A stretch of 64,000 bases of DNA from Buchnera aphidicola (Hyperomyzus lactucae) (GCF_005081705.1 NZ_CP034876.1:133236-197235), one strand, 5' to 3'; shown: positions 1-11,778, numbered from the stretch's first letter. Numbers and translations are program-made. The notes: generated from the sequence alone by a model not told the origin.

Positions 1-294
1 AAAGGTTATTACGGAGCTCGTTCTCGTATTTATAGAGTTGCGTATCAAGCAGTAATTAAAGCCGGTCAATATGCTTATCGTGATCGAAGACAGCGAAAAA
101 GACAATTTCGTCAATTGTGGATTTCCCGTATTAATGCTGCTGTGCGTCAAAGTCAAATGTCTTATAGTAATTTTATTTTTGGTTTAAAAAAAGCATCAAT
201 TAATATTGATCGAAAAGTATTGTCTGATATTGCTGTATTTGATATGTTTTCATTTAATGCATTAGTTAAAAAAGCAAAAGAAGCTTTATTATAA
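1..294 (+). CDS. rplT: 50S ribosomal protein L20 (5' end cut by window edge)
   Basis: Large-subunit ribosomal protein L20, which binds 23S rRNA early in 50S assembly. The visible 97 residues begin at KGYYGARSR and end in KAKEALL before a TAA. They match E. coli L20 from about residue 22 to the end, so only some 21 N-terminal residues lie outside the window. The basic [14 protein letters not shown] core is unchanged. In E. coli rplT precedes the pheMST-ihfA transcription unit, and the same order is kept here. Identification is secure; only the start is missing. Confidence 0.97.
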   Translation, partial: KGYYGARSRIYRVAYQAVIKAGQYAYRDRRQRKRQFRQLWISRINAAVRQSQMSYSNFIFGLKKASINIDRKVLSDIAVFDMFSFNALVKKAKEALL

Positions 295-315
295 AGAATA
301 TATTACAATACATAA

Positions 316-338
316 GAGGGGAAAGTTAATCTCCCCTC
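316..338 (+). terminator. Stem-loop downstream of rplT, candidate terminator
   Basis: A perfect 7-bp stem (GAGGGGA pairing with TCCCCTC) with a 9-nt loop lies 21 bases after the rplT stop. It is strikingly GC-rich for this spacer. No U-tract follows, so it may be a weak terminator or an RNA 3'-end stabiliser for the rplT transcript rather than a strong intrinsic terminator. Confidence 0.5.
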
Positions 339-410
339 CAATATACTAAACTAGTAATATTAAGTATAATATTTATTATATTTCATATTTAAAATTATTG
401 GCTTAAAAAT

Positions 411-434
411 AAGCTTCCTTTATGGAAGCTTTTT
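411..434 (+). terminator. Intrinsic terminator before pheS (attenuator position)
   Basis: An 8-bp perfect stem (AAGCTTCC / GGAAGCTT), a 5-nt loop and a run of five T's (the last two stem bases plus three more) form a textbook rho-independent terminator. It sits about 50 nt upstream of pheS. In E. coli the pheM leader attenuator occupies this place, and its terminator stem also has the form GC-TCC/GGA-GC followed by T's. No ATG occurs between the rplT stop and this hairpin, so no Phe-rich leader peptide is encoded. Confidence 0.8.
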
Positions 435-484
435 AGTATTTTAACATTATATTTGAAAGTACATAAATTAAAAAAGAACATAAA

Positions 485-1474
485 ATGTTAACTTTAAATG
501 AATTATTTAAAAGTATCAAAAAAGATATAAAAAATTCAAAAAAAATAGAAGAATTAAATGAAATTCGTATTAAATATTTAGGAAAAAAAGGTATTTTTAC
601 TTCTTATATCAGGAATTTAAAAAATTTTTCTTTTGAAGAAAAAAAAAAATATAGTATGATTATTAATCAAATAAAACAAGAAATTATCAGTAAAATTAAT
701 CATAAAAATCAAGAATTAACTGCTTTTATTTTAGAAAAACGCATTAAAAAAGAACATATTGATATATCTCTTCCTGGACGTCGTACTGAAAATGGTTTTT
801 TGCATCCTATAACATATACTATTAATTATATAAAAAACTTTTTTTATAAATTAGGTTTTCAATCAATCAATAGTCCCGAAATAGAAGATGAATATCATAA
901 TTTTGATGCTTTAAATATTCCTAAAAATCATCCAGCTAGAGATAGTCAAGATACTTTTTGGTTAGATGATAATCGATTATTGCGAACTCAGACTTCAAGT
1001 ATGCAAATTCGAATTATGAAAGAAGAAAAACCTCCTATTCGATTAATTTTTCCTGGTAAAGTATATCGGAACGATTATGATACTACACATACACCTATGT
1101 TTCATCAGATAGAGGGTTTGATAGTTGATAAAAATATTAATTTTTCCAATTTAAAATGGATTATATATAATTTTTTATATGATTTTTTTGGTAAAGATGT
1201 TTCTATTAAATTTCGTCCATCTTATTTTCCTTTTACTGTACCTTCTGCAGAAGTAGATATTATCAATAATCATGGAAAATCTTTAGAAATATTAGGATGT
1301 GGGATGGTTCATCCTAATGTTTTAAAGAATGTTAATATTGATTCCGGTATTTATTCAGCTTGTGCTTTTGGTATAGGAATTGAACGAATTACAATGTTGC
1401 GTTACGGAATTTCTGATCTTCGATCTTTTTTTGAAAACGATATAAGATTTTTAAAACAATTTAAATATAATTAG
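485..1474 (+). CDS. pheS: Phenylalanyl-tRNA synthetase alpha chain
   Basis: Catalytic alpha subunit of the alpha2beta2 phenylalanyl-tRNA synthetase, which charges tRNA-Phe in the cytoplasm. It has 329 residues (E. coli 327). An N-terminal coiled-coil tRNA-binding arm (about 1-90) precedes the class II catalytic core. Motif 2 is seen around FPGKVYRNDYD with THTPMFHQ after it, and motif 3 as FGIGIERI near residue 295. pheT follows after 9 bases, so the two subunits are co-transcribed. The frame crosses an 11-A run (bases 639-649) encoding EEKKKY. The attenuator-type terminator upstream probably limits read-through into the gene. Confidence 0.98.
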   Translation: MLTLNELFKSIKKDIKNSKKIEELNEIRIKYLGKKGIFTSYIRNLKNFSFEEKKKYSMIINQIKQEIISKINHKNQELTAFILEKRIKKEHIDISLPGRRTENGFLHPITYTINYIKNFFYKLGFQSINSPEIEDEYHNFDALNIPKNHPARDSQDTFWLDDNRLLRTQTSSMQIRIMKEEKPPIRLIFPGKVYRNDYDTTHTPMFHQIEGLIVDKNINFSNLKWIIYNFLYDFFGKDVSIKFRPSYFPFTVPSAEVDIINNHGKSLEILGCGMVHPNVLKNVNIDSGIYSACAFGIGIERITMLRYGISDLRSFFENDIRFLKQFKYN

Positions 1475-1483
1475 TGAGAAAAA

Positions 1484-3868
1484 ATGAAATTCAGTGAAAA
1501 ATGGCTGCGTGAATGGATAAATCCAAAAGTTAATAGTAGCATCTTACATGAACAAATTTCTAATTCTGGTATTGAAGTCGAATATGTAAAGAAATTTGAG
1601 CCCATTATTCGTGGTGTTTTTGTTGGTAAAATCGTTCAATGTACTTTACATAATCAATCAAATAAGTTGAAAGTAGTTAAAGTAGATATAGGTAGAAAAC
1701 AATTATTAAACATCGTATGTGGAGCGATGAATTGTCGTCATGGTATTAAAGTTTTAGTGGCTACTATTGGTGCTGTTTTGCCTAATAATGTAAAAATTGA
1801 AATGGTATTGTTGAAAGGACAATTTTCTGAAGGAATGCTTTGTTCCTATTTTGATTTAGGTATGTTTTATAGTAATAAAATTATCGAATGCTCTCTAGAA
1901 ACACCCATAGGTACCAATATTAATAATTATTTATCATTAAAAGATAATATTATTGAGGTGTCTGTTACATCTAATCGTCCAGATGGTTTAAGTATTTTAG
2001 GATTATCACGTAATATAGCAGCTGTTAATGATTTAAAAATATCACCTTTCATAAGTAAAAGTGTTCCTGTAGTAATTGAAAAAAAAATTAATATTGATAT
2101 TACAGCTAAAAAAGAATGTCTAAATTATTTTGGAAGAATTATAGAAAATGTCGATATTAATGTTGACACTCCTATTTGGATGAAAAAAAAATTATTTTTC
2201 TCTGATATGCTATCGGAAAATGTTATTACAGATATTATTAATTATGTATTAATTGAACTTGGACAACCATTAAATGTATTAAACTCAGATTGTATCAATA
2301 ATACTATTATAGTACGAATGGCAAAAAATGATGAAAAGATAGTTTTAAAAAATAAGATTCAAATAATTTTAAATCAAGAAATATTAGTCTTTTCTGATAT
2401 AAACAAAATATTGTGTATCCCTGGAAATATTAATTCTAATGATGTTGATATAGATAAAAATACTAAAAATATATTTTTAAGTGCATGTTTGATTAAAAAA
2501 CAAGCCATTGCTTATATTAAAAAAAAAATATTTTCTAATAAAATATTAGAATATTATAATTATGGAATTGATCCGTTTATTCAAAATCAAGCGATTGAAT
2601 ATGCTACTGATTTAATTGTAAAAATATGTGGTGGCATGCCCGGTCCAATTAGTAATAAAAAAAATAATTCTTCCCTAAATGCCAAGAAAACAATAAGATT
2701 ACATCACAAATTATTAAATAATATAACGGGTAGTTTTATTCATGAAAATATTGTTTCAAATATTTTATATAATCTTGATTATAAATCGCATTTTCACAAA
2801 ACATTTTGGGATGTTGTTCCGCCTAATTGGCGGTTTGACATATTAATTGAAGAAGATGTTATCAGTGATATACTCCGGATATATGGGTATAACAATATTT
2901 GTTTAAATCCATTACAAGAAAATTTAAACTATAAAAAAAATAATGAATCAACAGATTTTTTGCTCAATAAATCTGCTATTATATTAATTAACAAAGGTTA
3001 CTATGAAGCTATAAATTATGGTTTTATTGATCCAAAAATACAAAATATAATTTTCCCAAATAAAAAAAAAATATTGTTATCTAATCCTATTTCTCAAGAT
3101 ATGTCGTGTATGCGTTTATCTTTATGGCCTGGTTTACTTAAAAATATTTCTTATAACAAAAATCGACAACAACACAGTATTCGTTTTTTTGAAAGTGGAT
3201 TTTGTTTTTCAGTAGATAAAGAAAAAGATTTAGGTGTTAGACAGGAAATGTTTTTAGCGGCAGTAATTAGTGGAAATCATCTTAAAGAAAACTGGTATGA
3301 TAAATCAAGAAAATTAGACTTTTATGATTTAAAAGGTGATTTAGAATCTATATTAGAATCAATATGTGAATTAAATGATGTAGAATTTCGACATGAAATC
3401 ATAATCGGATTGCATCCCGAACAAAGCGCAGCTATATATCTAAGCAATAATTTTATTGGTAATATCGGTACTATTGATCCAAGATTAATAAAAGAGCTAA
3501 ATATTAGTAGTTCTACATTTTTATTTGAAATATCATTAAGTAGTTTTTCAGATATGAAACCATCACAAATTCAAGAAATTTCAAAGTTTCCTACTACTCG
3601 ACGAGATATTGCAATATTAATATCAGAAAATATTCCGGTTTATAATGTAATCAAGACCTGTAGAAATTTTTTTATTGATAAAAAAGTAGAAATTAATCTA
3701 TTTGACGTATATTCTTGTAAAGAATTTTCTAATCAACAAAAAAGTTTAGGTATTAGTTTTATTTTTCAGGACGAAAAAAAAACTTTACAAGATAATGAAA
3801 TTAATTTAATGATGAATGATTGCATAGGAGTATTAAAGGAAAAATTTCAAGTTATCTTAAGGAAATAA
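1484..3868 (+). CDS. pheT: Phenylalanyl-tRNA synthetase beta chain, degenerate editing domain
   Basis: Beta subunit of phenylalanyl-tRNA synthetase, 794 residues (E. coli 795). Domains in order are an N-terminal OB-fold EMAP-like tRNA-binding region (about 40-150), the B3/B4 editing region (about 210-400), B5, a catalytic-like domain, and a C-terminal ferredoxin-fold anticodon-binding domain (about 700-794). The editing region has lost hallmark motifs. The His of GQPMHAFD is Asn264, the Glu of the NVLLE segment is Ser333, and the TDASHRYERG block reads [10 protein letters not shown]. Tyr-tRNA-Phe proofreading is therefore probably absent (inference), while the aminoacylation scaffold is kept. 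The stop is four bases from ihfA. Confidence 0.97.
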   Translation: MKFSEKWLREWINPKVNSSILHEQISNSGIEVEYVKKFEPIIRGVFVGKIVQCTLHNQSNKLKVVKVDIGRKQLLNIVCGAMNCRHGIKVLVATIGAVLPNNVKIEMVLLKGQFSEGMLCSYFDLGMFYSNKIIECSLETPIGTNINNYLSLKDNIIEVSVTSNRPDGLSILGLSRNIAAVNDLKISPFISKSVPVVIEKKINIDITAKKECLNYFGRIIENVDINVDTPIWMKKKLFFSDMLSENVITDIINYVLIELGQPLNVLNSDCINNTIIVRMAKNDEKIVLKNKIQIILNQEILVFSDINKILCIPGNINSNDVDIDKNTKNIFLSACLIKKQAIAYIKKKIFSNKILEYYNYGIDPFIQNQAIEYATDLIVKICGGMPGPISNKKNNSSLNAKKTIRLHHKLLNNITGSFIHENIVSNILYNLDYKSHFHKTFWDVVPPNWRFDILIEEDVISDILRIYGYNNICLNPLQENLNYKKNNESTDFLLNKSAIILINKGYYEAINYGFIDPKIQNIIFPNKKKILLSNPISQDMSCMRLSLWPGLLKNISYNKNRQQHSIRFFESGFCFSVDKEKDLGVRQEMFLAAVISGNHLKENWYDKSRKLDFYDLKGDLESILESICELNDVEFRHEIIIGLHPEQSAAIYLSNNFIGNIGTIDPRLIKELNISSSTFLFEISLSSFSDMKPSQIQEISKFPTTRRDIAILISENIPVYNVIKTCRNFFIDKKVEINLFDVYSCKEFSNQQKSLGISFIFQDEKKTLQDNEINLMMNDCIGVLKEKFQVILRK

Positions 3869-3872
3869 ACTT

Positions 3873-4172
3873 ATGGTGCTTACAAAAGCTGAAATTTCAG
3901 AAAATTTATTTGAAAAATTACAATTAACTAAAAAAGAATCAAAAAAATTTGTAGATTTTTTTTTCGAAGAAGTTAGAAAATCTCTAGAAAAAGGAGAAGA
4001 TGTTAAATTATCTGGATTTGGAAATTTTCAAATAAAAAACAAAAAAGCTCGTCCCGGTCGAAATCCTCGAACAGGGGAAAGTGTTATTATAACAGCACGA
4101 CGAGTCGTCACTTTTAAAGCAGGTCAAAAGCTCAAAGGTACAATTGACTATTATTTAAAAAAAAATAAATAA
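3873..4172 (+). CDS. ihfA: Integration host factor alpha subunit
   Basis: DNA-bending nucleoid protein of the HU/IHF family, 99 residues, the same as E. coli IHF-alpha. The characteristic DNA-binding arm is visible as [21 protein letters not shown], followed by the C-terminal helices. IHF normally acts as an alpha-beta heterodimer; the beta-subunit gene is not in this window. The gene starts four bases after pheT, as in E. coli, so it is the last cistron of the pheST transcript. A small hairpin with a T-run follows it. Confidence 0.97.
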   Translation: MVLTKAEISENLFEKLQLTKKESKKFVDFFFEEVRKSLEKGEDVKLSGFGNFQIKNKKARPGRNPRTGESVIITARRVVTFKAGQKLKGTIDYYLKKNK

Positions 4173-4181
4173 ATAATATTT

Positions 4182-4200
4182 AATTCTATCAGAATTTTTT
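4182..4200 (+). terminator. Candidate terminator after ihfA
   Basis: A 6-bp stem (AATTCT / AGAATT) with a 3-nt loop is followed directly by four more T's, ten bases after the ihfA stop. The stem is short and A+T-rich, so termination would be modest. The position suits the end of the pheS-pheT-ihfA transcript. Confidence 0.5.
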
Positions 4201-4223
4201 ATAATTTTTAAAAGAAGCAAAGT

Positions 4224-5297
4224 ATGCAACTTTCTGATTTTTCTTTTAATTTACCAAAATCACTTATATCTTTTTACCCTTGTCTTATTCGAAGTAAATG
4301 TCGTTTGATGGTCGTTAATGGAAATACCGGAATAATGTCTCATAAATATTTTTTCAATATTATTGATGAAATTAATTCTGGCGATTTACTTATTTTAAAT
4401 AATACTCAAGTTATTCCTGCTCGATGTTTTGGATGTAAATCAAGTGGAGGTAAAGTTGAAATTTTAGTAGAACGAATATTGGATTCTAATAAAATATTAG
4501 CAACAATCAAAAATTCTAAAAATATTCATATTGGGACCAATATTTTTTTTGGATATCAAAATCAAATTAAAAGTTCTGTAATTAGTCATAAAAGTTCTTT
4601 TTTTGAAATTATTTTTCACAGTAAAATTCATTCAGCTACTGATATTATTAATTATATTGGAGAAACCCCTTTACCTCCGTATATTAAAAGATTAGAAAAT
4701 AAATTAGATAAAGATCTATATCAAACTGTTTATAAAAAAAAAATAGGTTCTATTGCAGCACCTACCGCTGGATTGCATTTTGATTTTCCTTTGTTAGATA
4801 ATTTATATAATAAAGGTGTAGATATAGAATACATTACTCTTCATATAGGTTCTGGAACCTTTCAACCTATTAGAACAGTTAACATTAAAGAACATATTAT
4901 GCATTCTGAATCAGTTGAAGTATCTTCTGGTTTAATAAAAAAAATTCAATCTTGCAAAAAAAAAGGAGGTCGTATTATTGCAGTTGGCACCAGTACACTT
5001 CGTGCTTTAGAAAGTGCATATAATTCAAATGCATGGAATAACAATAAAAATTTTATAAGCGATACTAATATTTTTATATATCCTGGTTATAAACATACTA
5101 TTGTGGACGCATTAATTACTAATTTTCATTTCCCTCAATCAACATTAATTATGTTAGTAGCTTCTTTTATGGGTTATAAAAATACAATCAATGCTTATCA
5201 TGAAGCAATAAAATATAAATATCGTTTTTTTAGTTATGGAGATGCAATGTATATCACTTATAATAAATTAGCTCCATCTGAAAAAGTTATTAATTAA
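4224..5297 (+). CDS. queA: S-adenosylmethionine:tRNA ribosyltransferase-isomerase
   Basis: QueA transfers the ribosyl group of S-adenosylmethionine to 7-aminomethyl-7-deazaguanine in tRNA, making epoxyqueuosine at wobble position 34 of Asp, Asn, His and Tyr tRNAs. It has 357 residues (E. coli 356). Conserved family signatures are visible: [13 protein letters not shown] near the N-terminus, [10 protein letters not shown] mid-protein, and the C-terminal [18 protein letters not shown]. It lies directly upstream of tgt, which catalyses the preceding step, as in the E. coli queA-tgt-yajC cluster. Confidence 0.97.
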   Translation: MQLSDFSFNLPKSLISFYPCLIRSKCRLMVVNGNTGIMSHKYFFNIIDEINSGDLLILNNTQVIPARCFGCKSSGGKVEILVERILDSNKILATIKNSKNIHIGTNIFFGYQNQIKSSVISHKSSFFEIIFHSKIHSATDIINYIGETPLPPYIKRLENKLDKDLYQTVYKKKIGSIAAPTAGLHFDFPLLDNLYNKGVDIEYITLHIGSGTFQPIRTVNIKEHIMHSESVEVSSGLIKKIQSCKKKGGRIIAVGTSTLRALESAYNSNAWNNNKNFISDTNIFIYPGYKHTIVDALITNFHFPQSTLIMLVASFMGYKNTINAYHEAIKYKYRFFSYGDAMYITYNKLAPSEKVIN

Positions 5298-5306
5298 TAT
5301 TTTTGA

Positions 5307-6461
<1,155 letters not shown>

Positions 6462-6486
6462 AAAATTCTTTTAAGGAAAAATAAAA

Positions 6487-6822
6487 ATGAGTTTTTTTAT
6501 TCATTATGCTAATGCTGCAATTAATACATCTCCAGAAAGTAGTAATTCATATTCTTTAATATTTATGCTAATAATATTTTTGTTAGTTTTTTATTTTATG
6601 CTTTTCCGTCCCCAACAAAAAAAAGATAAAGAACATAAAAACCTTATAAATTCTCTTGTTCAAGGGGATGAAGTTATAACGACTAGTGGGTTATTAGGCC
6701 GAATTAAAAAAATTACAAAAAATGGATATATTGTACTTCAATTGAATGATACAACTGAAGTATTTATAAAGCAAGATTTTATAGCATCATCTTTGCCTAA
6801 AGGCACTTTAAAATCTTTATGA
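6487..6822 (+). CDS. yajC: Sec translocon accessory subunit YajC
   Basis: Small inner-membrane protein that associates with SecDF-YidC in E. coli. It has 111 residues (E. coli 110), with one N-terminal membrane segment (about 21-41), the hallmark FRPQQKKDKEH, and a small cytoplasmic domain (GDEVITTSGLLGRI). In E. coli secD and secF follow directly, but here a convergent glyS comes next and secDF are absent. Its role without those partners is unclear. The order queA-tgt-yajC is otherwise conserved. Confidence 0.95.
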   Translation: MSFFIHYANAAINTSPESSNSYSLIFMLIIFLLVFYFMLFRPQQKKDKEHKNLINSLVQGDEVITTSGLLGRIKKITKNGYIVLQLNDTTEVFIKQDFIASSLPKGTLKSL

Positions 6823-6876
6823 TTTTTACGAGATTTATAAAAATTTTAAATGTATCTCATGTTTATGATTGTATTT

Positions 6877-8949
6877 TTAATACAAGTAAGAAAAATTTAT
6901 TATTTTAAAAAAAATGTCTTTTAATTTTTGTAATAAAATTAAGCGATTTAAACGTATTTCATAATTAGAATGATATATTTTAACTTTATTAAAAAAATTA
7001 TATATTGGTATGTCAAAATCTGTCATTTTAAGTAGAATTTCTTTATATTTCTTTTCTATGAATAAATCTTTTGTATCATTATGAAATTTTTTAAGTTGAT
7101 TAAATAATATGATTTCTTCTGCTTCTTTTATTAGTTTAATATTGATACATCCATTTATTTTTTTGTTTTCTTTCTCTAAAATATTGGATATTCTTTTGAT
7201 AGACAGTATTATTGATTTTGAGATTTCTGTTTTTTGAAAATAGGATATTGCTTGTATTTTTTCATTAATGTCTTTTAAATTTGTAGATTTGTATGATAAT
7301 ACTGATTTAATAATTTTTATACAATATCCTGTTTCTTGATACCAATTAAACACTCTAGCCATAAAAAATTTTATAATATCATCAGATATTATTGAATAAT
7401 TAATATTTTTTTTATTATGTAGTTCAAGACTTTTATCAACTAAATCTTTTAAATCTAATGGTATATTTTTTATTATAATAATACGAATAATTCCTATAGC
7501 TAAACGTCTTAATGCAAATGGATCTTTATCTGCACTGGGAATGTTTCCAACATAAAACATTCCTGATAAAGTATCTATTTTATCAGAAATAGATAATGAA
7601 CAACCTATAGGAGTACATGGAAGTTTATCACCCGAAAAAGATGGTAAGTATTGCTCTTTTAAAGCAATAGAAATATCTTTTTTTTCTTGATCTTCTAAAG
7701 CATAGTACATACCTATAATACCCTGTAATTCTGGAAATGCACATACTACATTAGTGACAAGGTCGCATTTTGATAGAAGTGCCGCTCTAATTGAATCTTC
7801 TACATTACTACAGCTGTATTTAGCAATCCATTTTATAAGTAATTTAAGGCGTAATGTTTTTTCATATAATGAACCAAGATTTTTTTGAAATAAAACTTTT
7901 TTTAAAGATAAAAGATTTTCTTTTAATTTTGTTTTTCTATCATCTTTAAAAAAGAATTCTGCATCTGAAAGTCGTGCATGCATTACTTTTTCATTTCCAA
8001 TAATAATTTTCTTTGAACATTTTGAATTAATATTAGAAATAAATATAAAATATGGAAGTATATTTTTTTTTGAATTATATATGGGGAAGCATTTTTGTTG
8101 TTTTTCTATAGTATAGACTAATATTTTCTTTGGTATTGCGAGAAATTTTTTTTTAAAAGTAGCTAAAAATACTATAGGTGATTCTACTAAAGCAGTTACT
8201 TCTTCGATTAAAAATGTATTTATTTTTATAAAACCATTAATTTTTTTTGCTTTTTCTTTTATTTTTCTGATAATTATTTCTTTACGAACTTTATAATCGG
8301 CAATTATATTATTTTTTTCAAAAAGAATAGAAGGATATTCTTTAGCATTTTGAATTTTGATTGTTTTTTCTGTTGAAGAAATATGATTTTGAAGAAAATT
8401 ATTAGAAGGAATATTAAATATTTTTCCTGAAATAATTTTTTCATCTAATAGAATAACGATATTACGAATAGGACGAGAAAATTTTTCATTATTTATATCC
8501 CATCGCATAGTTTTTTCTATAGAAATTTTTTTCAGTGCCGATTCAGTTATTTTTGGAATTAATAATTCAATATTTTCCTGTTTTTTTCTTATATGATAAA
8601 ATAACCATGAACCTTTTTTTGTTTTTAGATGAGAAGCTTCGTGTACATTGATCCCACAATTTTTAGCCCAACGTATAGCGGCCTCGGTTGGTGTATTATT
8701 AATATTATAGGCATCAGCTATCGATGGACCTCTTTTTTTTACATCTATAAATCTATCTTTTGTGTCAAGATCTATAATTTTTAATGCAAGTCTTCTTGGA
8801 GTAGAAAAATATTCAATATTTTTATATTTTATATTAAAATAATTTAATTCTTTGATAAAATTATTATAAAAATGTAAAGATGTTCTAGAAAGTAATCTAG
8901 AAGGTAATTCTTCGGTACCTATTTCAATTAACAGCACTTTTTTTGTCAT
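6877..8949 (-). CDS. glyS: Glycyl-tRNA synthetase beta chain
   Basis: Beta subunit of the bacterial alpha2beta2 glycyl-tRNA synthetase, involved in tRNA recognition. It has 690 residues (E. coli 689) from the ATG giving [16 protein letters not shown], which aligns with the E. coli N-terminus. An in-frame ATG six codons upstream (base 8967) is possible. Seen: the N-terminal [11 protein letters not shown] and STPRRLALK signatures and the HD-like middle region with KCDLVTNVV and GIIGMYYA. The start lies inside the end of glyQ, so the two are translationally coupled. An A9 tract immediately precedes the ATG. It is convergent with yajC. Confidence 0.96.
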   Translation of the reverse strand: MTKKVLLIEIGTEELPSRLLSRTSLHFYNNFIKELNYFNIKYKNIEYFSTPRRLALKIIDLDTKDRFIDVKKRGPSIADAYNINNTPTEAAIRWAKNCGINVHEASHLKTKKGSWLFYHIRKKQENIELLIPKITESALKKISIEKTMRWDINNEKFSRPIRNIVILLDEKIISGKIFNIPSNNFLQNHISSTEKTIKIQNAKEYPSILFEKNNIIADYKVRKEIIIRKIKEKAKKINGFIKINTFLIEEVTALVESPIVFLATFKKKFLAIPKKILVYTIEKQQKCFPIYNSKKNILPYFIFISNINSKCSKKIIIGNEKVMHARLSDAEFFFKDDRKTKLKENLLSLKKVLFQKNLGSLYEKTLRLKLLIKWIAKYSCSNVEDSIRAALLSKCDLVTNVVCAFPELQGIIGMYYALEDQEKKDISIALKEQYLPSFSGDKLPCTPIGCSLSISDKIDTLSGMFYVGNIPSADKDPFALRRLAIGIIRIIIIKNIPLDLKDLVDKSLELHNKKNINYSIISDDIIKFFMARVFNWYQETGYCIKIIKSVLSYKSTNLKDINEKIQAISYFQKTEISKSIILSIKRISNILEKENKKINGCINIKLIKEAEEIILFNQLKKFHNDTKDLFIEKKYKEILLKMTDFDIPIYNFFNKVKIYHSNYEIRLNRLILLQKLKDIFFKIINFSYLY

Positions 8950-9862
8950 TTTTTTTTCTTTTTTCATGACACAATGGAAAACCTAATTTTTTTCTTAAAT
9001 TAAGATATTCTTGTGCGATTTGAGTAGTTAATTTACGAATGCGCAAGATATAATTTTGACGCTCATTTGAAGATATAGCTTTTCTTGCATCTAATAAATT
9101 AAATATATGATTTGCTTGCAATATTTTTTCATATGATACTAATAATAATGGTTTTTTTAAATTTATTAATCTTTTTGCTTCTGATTCATATTGTTCAAAA
9201 GAATTAAATAAAAAAGTAGTATCAGAATATTGAAAGTTATATTTTGATTGTTCTATTTCGTTTTGTTGAAAAATATCACCATAAGTAATCGTATGATTTT
9301 TATTTTTATTCCAGATTAAGTCATACACTGTTGATTTATCCTGCATATACATGGCAATTCTTTCTAAACCATATGTTATTTCAATAGTTACAGGATTACA
9401 TTCTAATCCTCCTACTTGTTGAAAATAAGTAAATTGAGTAATTTCCATTCCGTTCAACCAAACTTCCCATCCAATCCCCCAAGCTCCTAATGTAGGATTT
9501 TCCCAATTATCTTCTACAAAACGTATATCATTTGTTTTTTCATCGATATTTAGCAAATTAAGTGAATGTAAATAAATTTTTTGAATATCACGTGGAGGCG
9601 GTTTCATAATAACTTGAAATTGATAGTAATGTTGTAAACGATTAGGATTTTCTCCATATCTTCCGTCTGAAGGACGACGACAAGATTGTATATATGCGGC
9701 GTGAATTGGTTCTGGACCAATAGTGCCTAAAAAAGTTGTATTATGAAATGTACCCGCTCCTATGGGAAGATCTAATGGTTGAAAAATAGTGCACTCTTTT
9801 TCTAACCAGAATTTTTGTAAACTTGTAATTAAACTATAAAAAGTATTATGATAATTTTTCAT
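8924..9862 (-). CDS. glyQ: Glycyl-tRNA synthetase alpha chain
   Basis: Catalytic alpha subunit of the tetrameric glycyl-tRNA synthetase, 312 residues (E. coli 303). Class II core motifs are visible: [19 protein letters not shown], the YVQPS-like [25 protein letters not shown] block, and [24 protein letters not shown]. The C-terminus after LGFPLC is about ten residues longer than expected ([11 protein letters not shown]) because the frame runs through an A9 tract into glyS. With one extra A the protein would end at RKKK, close to the family length. With one A fewer it would fuse to GlyS. First gene of the glyQS operon. Confidence 0.96.
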   Translation of the reverse strand: MKNYHNTFYSLITSLQKFWLEKECTIFQPLDLPIGAGTFHNTTFLGTIGPEPIHAAYIQSCRRPSDGRYGENPNRLQHYYQFQVIMKPPPRDIQKIYLHSLNLLNIDEKTNDIRFVEDNWENPTLGAWGIGWEVWLNGMEITQFTYFQQVGGLECNPVTIEITYGLERIAMYMQDKSTVYDLIWNKNKNHTITYGDIFQQNEIEQSKYNFQYSDTTFLFNSFEQYESEAKRLINLKKPLLLVSYEKILQANHIFNLLDARKAISSNERQNYILRIRKLTTQIAQEYLNLRKKLGFPLCHEKRKKNDKKSAVN

Positions 9863-10042
9863 GTTAGAACCAGAAAGGATAATAAAAGATATATTTTATA
9901 TTTTTTTATAATTATGTGTAATAATAAGTTTATATATTTTTTGTATTAGTTTTTAAAACATAATTAATAATTTTTTATATATTATTTTAAACATTGAAAA
10001 AATAGATCGAAAAAACATATTTATTATAGAAAATAAGAAAAA

Positions 10043-10711
10043 ATGATAATCAAATTCAGCAAAGAAGCTAATTTAGTACGCAATGCATTATTAGAGAAGA
10101 AATTAGAAAATCCTATTTTAAAAGAATACAATGATATAAATGAAAAAGAAAGAGAATTATTAATTGCTGAACATATATATAAAATTATGATTTTACTAAA
10201 ATTAGATTTAACAGATAATAGTTTAAAAGATACACCAGTTCGTATATCAAAAATGTACATTAATGAAATTTTTTCAGGATTAAATTATAAAAATTTTCCG
10301 AAAATTACATTTATAGATAATACAATGAAAATTAATGAAATGATCATTGTAAGAAACATAGTATTAATCAGTACTTGCGAGCATCATTTTATAACTATTA
10401 ATGGACAAGCAACTATTGCATATATTCCTAAAAATAAAATTATAGGATTATCTAAAATAAATAGAATTGTGCAGTTTTATGCTAAAAGACCCCAAGTACA
10501 AGAACGTTTAACTAAACAAATATTAACTGTATTACAAGTTTTATTAGAAACTAAAAATATTGCCATTATTATAAATATGGATCATTTCTGTGTTAAAGCA
10601 CGCGGAGTGTGTGATGTGAATAGCAGCACTATCACTTCTTCTTTCTCTGGCTTATTTGAATCTGATAAAAATATTCGAGATGAATTTTTTATACAAAAAA
10701 ATATTAAATAG
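10043..10711 (+). CDS. folE: GTP cyclohydrolase I
   Basis: FolE converts GTP to 7,8-dihydroneopterin triphosphate, the first step of folate synthesis; in many bacteria the product also feeds queuosine synthesis. It has 222 residues, the same as E. coli. The zinc ligands are seen as Cys112 and His115 in STCEHHF and Cys183 in CVKARGVC. The IGLSKINRIVQF and QERLTKQI signatures of the decameric enzyme are intact. With folA and folC in this window it supports a working tetrahydrofolate pathway. It stands alone, divergent from glyQ, with 180 bp between them. Confidence 0.97.
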   Translation: MIIKFSKEANLVRNALLEKKLENPILKEYNDINEKERELLIAEHIYKIMILLKLDLTDNSLKDTPVRISKMYINEIFSGLNYKNFPKITFIDNTMKINEMIIVRNIVLISTCEHHFITINGQATIAYIPKNKIIGLSKINRIVQFYAKRPQVQERLTKQILTVLQVLLETKNIAIIINMDHFCVKARGVCDVNSSTITSSFSGLFESDKNIRDEFFIQKNIK

Positions 10712-10901
10712 TGAATTAAATATATTCAGTTTATTTTTATTGATTAAAAGATACTTTGTCAGTATTATACTATTTTTAGTGAAAAACTTTCCACTAATAT
10801 TTAGTAATGAGTATTATATAATTTTTTTAATTTTTTGATTGATCTATTTAATCTATTTAAAATATTAAAATAGAAATTATTTTATAGGAAAAAAATAAAA
10901 A

Positions 10902-11744
10902 ATGAATTATATTGGCGCTCATGTTAGTTCTTCTGGTGGTTTAGAAAAAACAGTTTTGCGTGCCATTGAAATCAATGCAACAGCCTTTTCTTTTTTTACT
11001 AAAAATCAGCTTCAATGGTTAGCTCCTCCATTGGTTCAAAAAACAATAGATGATTTTAAATCATCTTGTATTAAGCATAAATTTACACCTCAACAAATTT
11101 TACCTCATAGTAGTTATTTAATTAATTTGGGTCATCCGGTTAATAATTTATTAGAAAAATCTCGTTTTTCTTTTATTGATGAAATAACTCGTTGTAGCCA
11201 ACTTGGTTTAAGTTTTTTAAATTTTCATCCAGGTAGTCATTTAAATAAAATAACTGAAATTTCTTGTTTATTAAGAATTTCTGAATCTATTAATATTGCT
11301 TTAGAAAAAACTAAAGATGTAATTGCTGTAATAGAAAATACTGCAGGACAAGGTACTAATGTGGGATATTGTTTTGAACATTTATCTCAAATTATTAAAA
11401 ATATTCATGATAAATCTAGAGTCGGAGTATGTATTGATACTTGTCATTTATTTGCATCAGGTTATGATCTGCGTACTATAAAAGACTGCGAAAATACTTT
11501 TAAAAAATTTAATGATTTGATAGGATTAAAATATTTAAAAGGTATTCATTTAAATGATTCAAAAAAGAAAATTAATAGTCGTATTGATCGACATGAAAGC
11601 TTAGGACTAGGTGAAATAGGAAAAGTAGCTTTTCAATGGATTATAAGAAATAAAAATTTTCATTATATCCCGATCATTCTAGAAACAGTTAATCCAAGAT
11701 TATGGAAAGATGAAATTTCATGGTTAAGATCACAAGTATTATAA
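10902..11744 (+). CDS. nfo: Endonuclease IV (AP endonuclease)
   Basis: Apurinic/apyrimidinic endonuclease of base excision repair, 280 residues (E. coli 285). The TIM-barrel zinc ligands are all recognisable: His in [20 protein letters not shown], Glu in [28 protein letters not shown] and LETVNP. It is a valuable survivor, since endosymbionts of this type keep few repair enzymes. rplY follows 34 bases downstream and may share its transcript. The 190-bp spacer after folE is A+T-rich, with only a weak 6-bp hairpin near 10776-10797. Confidence 0.97.
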   Translation: MNYIGAHVSSSGGLEKTVLRAIEINATAFSFFTKNQLQWLAPPLVQKTIDDFKSSCIKHKFTPQQILPHSSYLINLGHPVNNLLEKSRFSFIDEITRCSQLGLSFLNFHPGSHLNKITEISCLLRISESINIALEKTKDVIAVIENTAGQGTNVGYCFEHLSQIIKNIHDKSRVGVCIDTCHLFASGYDLRTIKDCENTFKKFNDLIGLKYLKGIHLNDSKKKINSRIDRHESLGLGEIGKVAFQWIIRNKNFHYIPIILETVNPRLWKDEISWLRSQVL

Positions 11745-11778
11745 TTAAATCAATGTATTTTATTAAAAGAGGTTAATA

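Noticed and set aside
10656..10838. 60-codon frame overlapping the end of folE
   Set aside because: Low-complexity Phe/Ile/Leu composition typical of A+T-rich spacers; it has no family signature and overlaps folE.
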